Part shown: positions 15,454 to 22,428 of the stretch, piece by piece
How positions within the stretch are numbered: the first letter of the stretch is position 1
How the letters are laid out: every line of letters begins with the position of its first letter
Assembly: GCA_021734705.1 (NCBI GenBank)
Contig: JAIPIJ010000001.1
Span: 1-47,034, forward strand
DNA length: 47,034 nucleotides
Source of the DNA: Candidatus Peribacteraceae bacterium
GTDB taxonomy: Bacteria; Patescibacteriota; Gracilibacteria; JAHISY01
Direction: 5' to 3'
Notes under the pieces: generated by a model
Database searches by the model: none
What the model was told of the DNA's origin: nothing
Seen by the model: the letters and a program-made list of their open reading frames with translations, nothing else
Program-made: the position numbers and the translations under genes

Positions 15454-15507
15454 TTTTTAAAAAAATAAAGTTCCGAATTTTAAAAAATATTTTCATAAAA
15501 ATCAATT

Positions 15508-15516
15508 TGCTAAAAT
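15508..15516 (+). promoter_or_regulatory. extended -10 element of purC
   Basis: TGCTAAAAT followed by a 61-nt stretch to the ATG that is almost entirely a heptanucleotide array. Confidence 0.5.
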
Positions 15517-15524
15517 CTCCACAC

Positions 15525-15577
15525 CAGCAATCACCAACCAACAACTAGTAGCTAGCAACCAGTAACTCGTAACTCGC
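15525..15577 (+). repeat. heptanucleotide array reaching the purC start codon
   Basis: Seven consecutive 7-nt units (for example CACCAAC, TAGCAAC, CAGTAAC, TCGTAAC) run from 15525, and the final partial unit TCGC abuts the ATG. The clearest array between genes. Confidence 0.8.
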
Positions 15578-16555
15578 ATGCTTGACTCCGAAATAATCCG
15601 CCAACAGATCCCACTCGTCCTGACCGAGTGCGAATTTCCCGAATTACCGAATTACTACAAAGGCAAAGTTCGAGAAAACTATGATTTGGACGACGGTAAG
15701 CGAATTCTAATTTCCACCGACCGCCAGTCAGCCTTTGATAAAGTTCTTGCAGCCGTGCCTTTCAAGGGACAGGTGTTAACCCAGACTGCCAAGTTTTGGT
15801 TCGAAAAAACCGCTGACATCTGCCCGAATCACGCGCTTGAATATCCTGATCCGAATGTCGTCGTCGGCCGCAAGCTCAAAATGCTGCCAGTAGAAGTTGT
15901 TGTTAGGGATTACCTCACTGGCTCGACGGACACCAGCGTCTGGACGGCCTATTCCAAAGGTTCGCGGGAATTTTGCGGTAATGAATTACCGGACGGTCTT
16001 TCGAAAAATTCTAAGCTACCCGAAACAATCCTGACACCTTCGACCAAACCGGATGATGGCACGCATGATATTTCCGTCGCTCCAGAATTCCTGATCGAGG
16101 GGGGACTGGTGACCGATGAACAATGGGACGAATTAGCCCGCATTTCACTGGCACTTTTCGCCCGCGGCAAGGAAATCGCCGCGCAAAATGGTTTAATCCT
16201 CGTAGATACGAAATACGAATTCGGCCTCGATGACCATGGTGTGATCACGCTGGCTGACGAGATTCACACACCCGACTCGTCACGTTATTGGATCGCTGAT
16301 ACGTACGAAGCTAAACACGAGCGTGGCGAAGAACCGGAGAGTCTGGATAAAGAATTCCTACGGCTTTGGATTGCAGCCCGTTGTGATCCTTACAAAGACG
16401 AGATCCCGGAAATCCCTGATGATGTGCTGGTGAAATTTTCTCAAAAATATATCAATCTTTTTGAAACTGTGACTGGGCAGAAATTTGAGCTGCCTGAAAT
16501 TGGCGTGCCTGTGAAAGAGAGAATTCGAAAGAATCTGGGGAGATATTTTAATTAG
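15578..16555 (+). CDS. purC: SAICAR synthetase
   Basis: Ligates aspartate to CAIR using ATP, the eighth step of purine synthesis. The 325-aa protein is the long form, resembling yeast Ade1 more than the 237-aa E. coli enzyme. Motifs: YKGKVRENYDL and STDRQSAFD near the N-terminus, VVVRDYLTGST, PSTKPDDGTHD and DTKYEFGLD. Transcribed alone, with purE 0.7 kb downstream. The two flank a palindrome island and two orphan genes; the same two activities are fused in animal PAICS. Confidence 0.96.
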   Translation: MLDSEIIRQQIPLVLTECEFPELPNYYKGKVRENYDLDDGKRILISTDRQSAFDKVLAAVPFKGQVLTQTAKFWFEKTADICPNHALEYPDPNVVVGRKLKMLPVEVVVRDYLTGSTDTSVWTAYSKGSREFCGNELPDGLSKNSKLPETILTPSTKPDDGTHDISVAPEFLIEGGLVTDEQWDELARISLALFARGKEIAAQNGLILVDTKYEFGLDDHGVITLADEIHTPDSSRYWIADTYEAKHERGEEPESLDKEFLRLWIAARCDPYKDEIPEIPDDVLVKFSQKYINLFETVTGQKFELPEIGVPVKERIRKNLGRYFN

Positions 16556-16562
16556 CACAGCA

Positions 16563-16793
16563 TGCCACTTAAACCCGAGGGGTTGTTTTAAAACCCCTCA
16601 GCCCCGCCCCCGAAGAGTCATCTTCGGAGCGAGGCATCTCCCCTTAATAGGGCAGGCTAACCCCTCTGCCCTACGGGCATCTCCCCTTAACAGGGGAGAA
16701 ATAGAAAATCCCCCCTGACAAGGGGGGATTTAGGGGGTTAGTGGCACATAGAAAATCTCTGCATTGTCTTCATTAGTTCAACCCGAGGGGTTG
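16563..16793. repeat. island of nested G+C-rich palindromes
   Basis: The core is bounded by TGCCACT (16563-16569) and AGTGGCA (16740-16746). It contains hairpins GAGGGGTT 16577-16584 with 16592-16599, CCGAAGA 16610-16616 with 16621-16627, GGGCAG.../CTGCCC, CTCCCCT.../AGGGGAG and AATCCCCCC.../GGGGGGATT. A 14-bp direct repeat (AACCCGAGGGGTTG) occurs at 16572-16585 and 16780-16793. No coding potential. It looks like a composite non-autonomous element, and its first hairpin may terminate purC. Confidence 0.7.
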
Positions 16794-16976
16794 CTAGTCC
16801 CAGATGTTTTGAATTTTTTGCGGCTTAAGTCTTGCAAACAGGATGCGATTAGCGATTGCTATTTTTGCGAGAGCGTTTTCAAAATTTATATTTACTGAAT
16901 TACCAATACTGGAAATAATTTCCCGAAGTTCTTTTTTGGATAGAATGGTTGCGTTATTCTCTGAAATTTCAGGCAT
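16794..16976 (-). CDS. small orphan protein, 60 aa
   Basis: Starts MPEISENNATILSKKEL; one helix-rich domain (LREIISSIGNSVNINFENALAKIAIANRI). Its stop directly abuts the palindrome island. It resembles the next orphan (17040-17237) in pattern: an ELxxxI helix, a short NINFEN/EINLES segment, and a hydrophobic LAxIxI helix. Function unknown. Confidence 0.4.
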   Translation of the reverse strand: MPEISENNATILSKKELREIISSIGNSVNINFENALAKIAIANRILFARLKPQKIQNIWD

Positions 16977-17039
16977 TTTTTGCTCAAAATAATATCAGCA
17001 TTTTTCGTTAGCTTTTTCCGCAAGAGTTTTAAGAATGGT

Positions 17040-17237
17040 TTATTCCGAAACAACCCTACTTATATCTTGGGCAGTCTTAGCCGAAACAAGAATTAATCTA
17101 GCTAAACTATCTAAATCTCCGGCTCGGTTAACCTTAAGGGACTCCAAGTTAATTTCAAGGCCGGTCGCTGCTCCGATTGCTGCTGCCAACTCTGCTGGAC
17201 TATGAAACAAAACTTTTTTGCTAAAATCAGCGCACAC
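17040..17237 (-). CDS. small orphan protein, about 65 aa
   Basis: Helical product with LFHSPAELAAAIGAATGLEINLESLKVNRAGDLDSLARLILVSAKTAQDI. The GTG start used here overlaps the purE promoter, so an internal start (TTG near 17213) is equally possible. Possibly a diverged tandem paralogue of the 60-aa protein downstream. Function unknown. Confidence 0.4.
   Translation of the reverse strand: MCADFSKKVLFHSPAELAAAIGAATGLEINLESLKVNRAGDLDSLARLILVSAKTAQDISRVVSE
17219..17227 (+). promoter_or_regulatory. extended -10 element of purE
   Basis: TGCTAAAAT, 22 nt before the purE ATG. Confidence 0.5.
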
Positions 17238-17249
17238 TAATTTTCCTCA

Positions 17250-17633
17250 ATGAAAGCAGTTCTCATTCTCGGCTCCGAAGTTGATCAAGCTCACGCCGAA
17301 AAAATTACGGGGGCACTTGATGCGCAGAAGATTCCACACGAGACTTTGGTCGCTTCGGCCCACAAGAAGACGCGCGAGGTGCTCGAGATTGTCGAGAAAT
17401 TCGCCAATGAAAAAGTCGTCTTCATCACAATCGCTGGACGTAGCAACGCGCTCTCAGGAGTGGTCGCGGCGAATTCCAGCAAACCCGTACTCGCCTGTCC
17501 GCCTTTCAAAGACAAAGATGATTATTTGGTAAATATCCACTCTACGCTGCAGATGCCAAGTGGTACGCCGGTTCTAACTATTCTCGATCCGGGAAACTGT
17601 GCTGAGGCTGCTGCTCGGATCTTAAATTTATAA
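17250..17633 (+). CDS. purE: class II-like AIR carboxylase PurE
   Basis: Makes CAIR from AIR. At 127 aa it is shorter than the 169-aa E. coli mutase. SAHKK at 36-40 and IAGRSNALSGVVAANSSKPVLACPP (61-85 region) match class II PurE, the animal PAICS and Treponema type that uses CO2 directly, rather than the class I motif with GAAHLPGM. No purK is seen, consistent with this. purC lies upstream. An A+T-rich stretch with 7-nt rhythm links it to the ferritin-like gene. Confidence 0.85.
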   Translation: MKAVLILGSEVDQAHAEKITGALDAQKIPHETLVASAHKKTREVLEIVEKFANEKVVFITIAGRSNALSGVVAANSSKPVLACPPFKDKDDYLVNIHSTLQMPSGTPVLTILDPGNCAEAAARILNL

Positions 17634-17650
17634 TTTAACTTTTATTAAAA
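17624..17650 (+). repeat. A+T-rich heptad-like sequence before the ferritin-like gene
   Basis: Units AAATTTA, TAATTTA and ACTTTTA run from the purE stop to the next ATG. Similar to the array before ispG, but short, so low complexity is an alternative. Confidence 0.35.
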
Positions 17651-17935
17651 ATGATTCACGAAGACCGCCAAAAACTGACTAAAAAAACACTAGACCTCAA
17701 ACGCGCGATTGATTCTCTCAAAGAAGAGCTCGAAGCGATCGACTGGTACAACCAGCGGGCAGATGCGACCGAAGACGAGTCGCTGGAAAAAATCCTGCGC
17801 CACAACGCCAAAGAGGAGAAAGAGCACGCCTCGATGTTGGTCGAATGGATTCGGCGCGCTGATCCGGAATTCGAACACGAGCTCAAAGATTACCTATTTA
17901 CCGACAAGCCGATCACCGAAATCGAGAATGGGTGA
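17651..17935 (+). CDS. encapsulated-ferritin-like protein (EncFtn family)
   Basis: Two-helix ferritin half-fold that forms iron-oxidising dimers/decamers. The 94-aa sequence SLKEELEAIDWYNQRADAT...HNAKEEKEHASMLVEWIRRADPEFEHELKDYLFTDKPIT strongly resembles Rhodospirillum rubrum EncFtn. By spacing, likely iron ligands are Glu26, Glu56 and His59, with Trp32 conserved. It stops right after the ferritin core and has no C-terminal encapsulin-loading peptide; no encapsulin gene is in the window. It may act free in the cytoplasm or be loaded in some other way. Same strand as purE, 17 nt downstream. Confidence 0.85.
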   Translation: MIHEDRQKLTKKTLDLKRAIDSLKEELEAIDWYNQRADATEDESLEKILRHNAKEEKEHASMLVEWIRRADPEFEHELKDYLFTDKPITEIENG

Positions 17936-17940
17936 GTGTG

Positions 17941-18585
17941 TCAGACGATTGCCTTGATGGCATTTTCAATTCTGGTGACAACTTGTTTGCGAGTTAATTT
18001 GGCTCCGCGTAGTGATTTTTCGACCCCTGCATCCAGTAGCCTTACACTGGCTAATTGCTTCAAGATAATCTTGAAATCTATTTTTTCCGGAGCAGTCAGC
18101 TTGTTGAAAAATCGTCGAGCTTGCCGCAAATCAAATTTTTCCAATAGAGTCGCGATGTCGTAGTAGTCTTTGTAGTCTACACGCCTGCGAATCGCAATCA
18201 GTTTCATTGCAAATATCGATTCAAGCGTAGCCAGAGGGATGTGTCGATATTTTTTCTCAGATTCAATCTTATAAGGGAATTTAAGCAAAGTAATTTTTAA
18301 ACCCTCTTTACCGACTGCAAAATGTAGTTGATCGTCCTGCTCACCGATAAGCAGGAGCGCAGGAATCTTGTCGAATCCTGCCGTGATCTCCCTATGTGCT
18401 GCCGCCAAATCTCGCCTCAAGACTTCTGGCTCAAATTCACTCATCGTGAATAGGTCAAAATCAACCGAAATGCGGCGGCTTTTTTGGAGCGCCAAAGCTG
18501 TGCCACCGACCAAAATAAAATCGGGGTGCTGCTCACAGAAATAACTGATAACTGGTAGGTAACGATCTGTGATTTTATCTAACAT
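17941..18585 (-). CDS. AbiEii/AbiGii-type nucleotidyltransferase toxin
   Basis: Member of the nucleotidyltransferase toxin family (AbiEii, MenT-like) that inactivates tRNAs or other targets. VGGTALALQ (26-34) is the glycine motif and SVDFDLF (40-46) carries the metal-binding Asp42/Asp44; a downstream KDYYDIATLL matches the family. 214 aa. It overlaps the upstream 143-aa gene by 11 nt, the layout of a toxin-antitoxin pair. Likely role: phage defence or plasmid-type maintenance, inferred from the family. Confidence 0.85.
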   Translation of the reverse strand: MLDKITDRYLPVISYFCEQHPDFILVGGTALALQKSRRISVDFDLFTMSEFEPEVLRRDLAAAHREITAGFDKIPALLLIGEQDDQLHFAVGKEGLKITLLKFPYKIESEKKYRHIPLATLESIFAMKLIAIRRRVDYKDYYDIATLLEKFDLRQARRFFNKLTAPEKIDFKIILKQLASVRLLDAGVEKSLRGAKLTRKQVVTRIENAIKAIV

Positions 18586-19006
18586 CTGTGGAGATAGGAT
18601 GATTGAAGTCTTGAATCATGGCAAATTGATCAGGATACACACTGCGAATTTCTCCTGGCGTGAAATATTTCTTTAGTTTAGCTAGGTCCTCAAAAACACC
18701 GTAGCGTACGACGCGCTGGATAAATTCGTGTTTAGTGAGTGCCTCGGGATTACGATCCCAGAAACTGACTGGTGAGAATTTCCGCGCTACACTAGCGGCA
18801 ACGGTCTCATCCATTTTGCGAAAATGATAAGGCCGCAGATGGGGAGCGGAATAATCGGATGTCCGCCAGCGTTTTTGAGTGAAAACTTTAGTCAAATATT
18901 CACGGATATCGGCATCCCGCTTGATCGAAAGTTGCTTGCGCGAAAAGAAAACCTCAACAGTTTTTTGCTTTTTACCTACGATTACGGCTAAGTTCTGGAA
19001 ATTCAT
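18575..19006 (-). CDS. probable cognate antitoxin (DUF6922-like)
   Basis: The C-terminal half (FWDRNPEALTKHEFIQRVVRYGVFEDLAKLKKYFTPGEIRSVYP) looks like DUF6922, often found directly upstream of AbiEii-type toxins. The N-terminal half is Lys/Arg-rich and may bind DNA or RNA. 143 aa, first gene of the pair, overlapping the toxin start. Antitoxin function is inferred from position. Confidence 0.65.
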   Translation of the reverse strand: MNFQNLAVIVGKKQKTVEVFFSRKQLSIKRDADIREYLTKVFTQKRWRTSDYSAPHLRPYHFRKMDETVAASVARKFSPVSFWDRNPEALTKHEFIQRVVRYGVFEDLAKLKKYFTPGEIRSVYPDQFAMIQDFNHPISTDVR

Positions 19007-19075
19007 AATACTACTAAATTACGACGATAACACGTAATATTGTAGTATTTATTTTTGCTAAATGCAAATCCAAAT

Positions 19076-19084
19076 TGCTAAAAT
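19076..19084 (+). promoter_or_regulatory. extended -10 element of the SprT-like gene
   Basis: TGCTAAAAT with only 6 nt to the ATG at 19091; predicts a leaderless mRNA. Confidence 0.55.
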
Positions 19085-19090
19085 ATAAAT

Positions 19091-19555
19091 ATGAATTTAG
19101 CCACCACGGCAACTCTCGCCAGGCAGCTTCTAGGGCATTACGGGTTATCTGGCTGGAATTTTCGCTTTGACCGCGCCCGCCGGCGTTTTGGCTGCTGTAA
19201 TTTCGCAACAAAAACGATCTCGCTTTCGAAGGTTTTGGCCGAGCTGAATTCGCCGGCAAAAGTTCGCGATACCCTGCTGCATGAGATTGCGCACGCGCTT
19301 GTCGGCCCGCGGCATAATCACGATTCGATTTGGAAAGATAAAATTGCGGAAATTGGAGGTAAGCCCAAAGCCCGATTTCGCGAAACCGAGGTCGTGATTC
19401 CAAAATCGAAATTCGCCGCGGTGTGTCCAAACTGCCAAAGAGAGTTTCCCGTTTTTAGGCGCAGCACAAAAAAAGTCGCTTGCCGGGATTGTTGCCGGAG
19501 ATTTAATAAGGGCCGATTTTCCCGTGAATTTATTTTGCGGTTTAGTGAAAATTAA
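19091..19555 (+). CDS. SprT-like zinc metalloprotein
   Basis: SprT-family domain, related to Spartan proteases that cut DNA-protein crosslinks; bacterial roles are poorly known. The 154-aa protein has LLHEIAHAL with HEIAH at 64-68, further His ligands at 75/77, and a C-terminal zinc ribbon CPNC...CRDC (Cys112, 115, 131, 134). Its stop overlaps the convergent response regulator gene by 4 nt. Confidence 0.85.
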   Translation: MNLATTATLARQLLGHYGLSGWNFRFDRARRRFGCCNFATKTISLSKVLAELNSPAKVRDTLLHEIAHALVGPRHNHDSIWKDKIAEIGGKPKARFRETEVVIPKSKFAAVCPNCQREFPVFRRSTKKVACRDCCRRFNKGRFSREFILRFSEN

Positions 19556-20238
19556 AACTGTTCGGCAAAATCGTTTTTGAAGCGGTAGCCGACTCCCCGG
19601 ACAGTTTCAATCAAGTTTTGGAGCCTCTTGCCGAGATGCCCCCGCAGGCTTTTGACGTGTACATCGATAGCGTTTGAAACGATCCCGTCTTCTTCTCCCC
19701 AGATTAATTGGGCGAGAATATCCCGGCTCAAAGTCTCTCCGTCAGCCTCAGCCAAGGCAAACAAGAGCTGGAATTCTTTTCGCCGGAGCGGAATCTTCAC
19801 ACCCTTACAAGTTAGTTCAAATGAGTTTGGATCGAAGGTTAGGGGCCCAATGCAGAATTTCCGCGATGAAATTTTACGGGGGCGGCGTAGTAGGGCGGAT
19901 ACTCGTGCTAGTAATTCCGGTAAATAAAATGGTTTAGTGAGGTAATCGTCTGCGCCAGCCGAAAGGCCGTTGACACGATCGGCCAAGGCGCTGCGGCGGC
20001 TGACAATCAGAGTTGGAATTTTCTTCCGTTCGGAGATTTCCCGGAGCAAGTTGACAGCTTTTTCAGCGCCTTCGTCAAACATCCATTCGATGAGTGCTAG
20101 GTCATAACGTTTGCTGGAAAGTTTTTTGCGGGTCTCCGAAAAAGTGAAGGCGGTATCAGGAGAGTAGCCCACCTCGCGCAATGCAGAGCAGACGAGTTGG
20201 TTTAATTTTGCATCGGCGTCAGCTACGAGAATTTTCAT
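19552..20238 (-). CDS. OmpR/PhoB-type response regulator with Glu at the phosphosite
   Basis: Receiver domain (1-118) plus winged-helix DNA-binding domain (130-225; RRKEFQLLFALAEADG, SNAIDVHVKSLRGHLG, TVRGVGYRF). The acidic pocket (Asp8/Asp10) and Lys in LTKPF are present, but the residue aligned with the phospho-accepting Asp is Glu51 (DLALIEWMF where PhoB has DLILLDWML). That substitution often mimics phosphorylation, so the protein may be constitutively active. No histidine kinase is in the window. Targets unknown. Confidence 0.9.
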   Translation of the reverse strand: MKILVADADAKLNQLVCSALREVGYSPDTAFTFSETRKKLSSKRYDLALIEWMFDEGAEKAVNLLREISERKKIPTLIVSRRSALADRVNGLSAGADDYLTKPFYLPELLARVSALLRRPRKISSRKFCIGPLTFDPNSFELTCKGVKIPLRRKEFQLLFALAEADGETLSRDILAQLIWGEEDGIVSNAIDVHVKSLRGHLGKRLQNLIETVRGVGYRFKNDFAEQF

Positions 20239-20424
20239 TAAATATGAAATTAACGGAGAGACATTTTTACCGATACTGAAGGGGATAATTGTACCCTTTT
20301 CAAAAGTAAAAATCTAGTTTAAAGATGAAATTTTGATTAAATTTTTTCAGGCAAAAAATGGGCTGATTTGGCCCTAATTTTTACTAAAAAAGTGGCTCTC
20401 ATCCGCCAGGGAGAGTGGCCTGCT

Positions 20425-20456
20425 AGCCGTAGTTCGCCGTAGCGAACGAAGGCTGG
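20425..20456 (-). repeat. TACG/TTCG hairpin at the 3' end of tRNA-Thr
   Basis: AGCC (20425-20428) pairs with GGCT (20451-20454), inner TTCGC (20433-20437) with GCGAA (20442-20446). It begins at the encoded CCA of tRNA-Thr, as with tRNA-Glu and tRNA-Gln. Confidence 0.7.
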
Positions 20457-20529
20457 AGCCACCGGGCGGATTCGAACCGCCGACCTCTCCCTTACGAAGG
20501 GATTGCTCTACCAACTGAGCTACGGTGGC
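20454..20529 (-). tRNA. tRNA-Thr (anticodon CGT)
   Basis: Full cloverleaf on the minus strand: acceptor GCCACCG/CGGTGGC, anticodon loop TTCGTAA giving CGT (reads ACG), T-loop GGTTCGAATCC, encoded CCA, discriminator T. Upstream lie decayed copies of the same gene. Confidence 0.93.
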
Positions 20530-20553
20530 AAAATGTAATTGGTGATAACTCTC

Positions 20554-20649
20554 TGGAGCCACCGGTCCCGCTTGGCGGGACGACCTTTCACTTACGAAGG
20601 GATTACTTTAGTGGCTGCCTGTGCCCCGAAGGGGTAAGCTACGGCGGCA
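20554..20649 (-). pseudogene. decayed tRNA-Thr copy with hairpins in place of arms
   Basis: It shares with the real tRNA-Thr the 3' end (TGGAGCCACCGG), the anticodon region (CTTACGAAGGGATT) and a 5' end (AGCTACGGCGGCA). The T-arm is replaced by the palindrome TCCCGC-TTG-GCGGGA (20566-20580), and the D-arm region carries a CCCC-GAA-GGGG hairpin. It cannot fold into a working tRNA. Confidence 0.7.
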
Positions 20650-20666
20650 TGATGTTGGGGCTGCTT

Positions 20667-20714
20667 GTCCGCCGTAGTTCGCCGTGGCGGACGAAGGCGG
20701 AAGCTACGGTGGTA
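20667..20714 (-). repeat. second tRNA-Thr 5' fragment with hairpin
   Basis: GTCCGCC (20667-20673) pairs with GGCGGAC (20686-20692); then a third copy of the tRNA 5' end (GAAGCTACGGTGGTA, 20700-20714). Confidence 0.6.
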
Positions 20715-20776
20715 ACCCCGGGATTTTAAGTTTCTCGGTAAAAAATGTAAAATAACATTGTTTTAATTCCCTTAAA

Positions 20777-21253
20777 ATGAAGCAAAAACTACTGGCTTTA
20801 CTGACAAAAAATCCACGTATTGCGATAGCCTCACTGGCTAAGATTCTTGGCACGACTGCCAAAAAAGTTGAGGTGGAAATCCAGAAGTTACTAAAATCGG
20901 GCGAGATTGTTGGATTTTCAACCGTTTTAAATTCCAACGGTAAAGATGGAATCACGGCGATGGTTGAAGTTCGGGTAACGACTCAACGCGGGCGGGGATT
21001 CGATGAGGTTGGGGAGCGTATCGCCCGTTTTCCTGAAGTTATAAACGTTTTTCTAATCTCAGGCAGCCACGACCTAAACCTACTAGTGCGCGGCAAGTCA
21101 CTCGCAGATGTCGCTAACTTCGTAAACAAGAAGGTCGCTGTGCTCGATAATGTAATTGGTACAACGACCCACTTTTTACTGAAAAAATATAAGGAAGACG
21201 GACTGGTTTTTGGCGAGAAGTCTGGTGATAAACGCATTAAAGTTTCGGCGTGA
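20777..21253 (+). CDS. Lrp/AsnC-family transcriptional regulator
   Basis: N-terminal winged helix-turn-helix (1-60; IASLAKILGTTAKKVEVEIQKL) and C-terminal RAM effector domain (65-145, with ISGSHDLNLLVRG, the ligand-binding GxxD region). 158 aa, one full-length regulator. Its stop overlaps the start of the aminotransferase gene by 4 nt, so it probably controls that enzyme in response to an amino acid. Confidence 0.93.
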   Translation: MKQKLLALLTKNPRIAIASLAKILGTTAKKVEVEIQKLLKSGEIVGFSTVLNSNGKDGITAMVEVRVTTQRGRGFDEVGERIARFPEVINVFLISGSHDLNLLVRGKSLADVANFVNKKVAVLDNVIGTTTHFLLKKYKEDGLVFGEKSGDKRIKVSA

Positions 21254-22386
21254 AAATTCCAACAAACAAAATTCTCGAAGGTCTGCCGCCTTCCGGTATT
21301 CGGAAGTTTTTTGAAATTGTTGCTGAGAATCCTGACGTAATTTCACTTTCAGTAGGTGAGCCTGATTTCGATACGCCTTGGGCAGTGCGTGAAGCGGCAA
21401 TTGCGGCGCTGGAATCTGGGGCGACACATTACTCAGCCAACCGTGGTTCTAGCGAGCTGAGAGCAGCTATCGCGAAGTATTTCACTAAACGTTTCGGGGT
21501 GAGTTATTCACCAGACAAAGAAATTCTTGTTGGTAATGGTGTTAGCGAAATTTTTGATATTGTTGTGCGCTCGGTTCTGAATCCCGGTGACGAAGTGGTC
21601 CTCTTTGCGCCAAGCTATGTGATGTACGCTCCGCTTGTGGAACTTGCAGGCGGAAAACCGGTTTTTGTTGAGAAAATTTCTGAAATTAAGAGAAAAATTT
21701 CACCCAAAACAGTAGCCTTGGTTTTCGGCTATCCGTCCAATCCAACCGGATCGACTTTTACCAAAGCTGAATTGAGGCAAATAGCTCGAGTTATTGAACA
21801 GCATAATTTGCTCGCGATTTCCGATGAGATTTACGCCGAACTTACTTACGATGGATCGCACACCGCTTTTGCCAGCTTGCCAAAGATGAAAGAGCGGACT
21901 GCCACTCTGTCTGGATTTTCGAAGGCTTTTGCGATGACTGGGCTGCGTCTAGGTTATCTGCTTGCTCCGGAAAAGCTCACTGCCGCGGCGAATAAAATCC
22001 ACCAGTATTCGGCACTTTGTGCGAACTCTATTTCTCAAATCGCTGCCGTAGAAGCACTAGAAAGCTGCTCGGCAGAGGTTGAAAAAATGCGCACCGAGTA
22101 CAAAATGCGCCGCGATTTTTGCCTTCGAGAGCTTAATAAAATGAGGATTACAGTCAAAAAACCAGCCGGGGCTTTTTATGTCTTCCCGAATGTGGCGCGC
22201 CGTACTGGTCTCTCTGGTGATGAATTTGCACTGAAATTGCTGAAAGAGGAGCGTGTTGCTGTAGTCCCTGGATCAGCTTTTGGTGATAAGTTCAGCGACT
22301 ATGTCAGAATTTCTTACGCGACTAACCTAGGAGAGCTCGAAACAGCCTTTGAGAGAATCGCTAAATTCATCCGAAACTTGAAATAA
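21250..22386 (+). CDS. class I aminotransferase (PLP-dependent)
   Basis: Fold type I aminotransferase of the aspartate/aromatic type. 378 aa; SVGEPDFDTP and HYSANRGSSELRAAIA near the N-terminus, YPSNPTGS, SDEIYAELTYDG, and the PLP lysine in SGFSKAFAMTGLRLGY near residue 224. C-terminal Arg in VRISYA. Starts at GTG overlapping the Lrp gene. The exact substrate cannot be fixed from sequence; the Lrp partner suggests amino-acid metabolism, perhaps Phe/Tyr or Asp. Confidence 0.92.
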   Translation: MKIPTNKILEGLPPSGIRKFFEIVAENPDVISLSVGEPDFDTPWAVREAAIAALESGATHYSANRGSSELRAAIAKYFTKRFGVSYSPDKEILVGNGVSEIFDIVVRSVLNPGDEVVLFAPSYVMYAPLVELAGGKPVFVEKISEIKRKISPKTVALVFGYPSNPTGSTFTKAELRQIARVIEQHNLLAISDEIYAELTYDGSHTAFASLPKMKERTATLSGFSKAFAMTGLRLGYLLAPEKLTAAANKIHQYSALCANSISQIAAVEALESCSAEVEKMRTEYKMRRDFCLRELNKMRITVKKPAGAFYVFPNVARRTGLSGDEFALKLLKEERVAVVPGSAFGDKFSDYVRISYATNLGELETAFERIAKFIRNLK

Positions 22387-22397
22387 AGGCTATTTTT

Positions 22398-22406
22398 TGC
22401 TAAAAT
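22398..22406 (+). promoter_or_regulatory. extended -10 element of the TIM-barrel gene
   Basis: TGCTAAAAT, 22 nt before the ATG at 22429, with an A-rich leader. Confidence 0.5.
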
Positions 22407-22428
22407 AATACGAATTAAAAACTAAAAA

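Noticed and set aside
16563-16793. CRISPR array
   Set aside because: The palindromes differ from each other and there are no regular spacers or cas genes.
20554-20649. Second functional tRNA-Thr
   Set aside because: T- and D-arms are replaced by unrelated hairpins, so it cannot fold as a tRNA.
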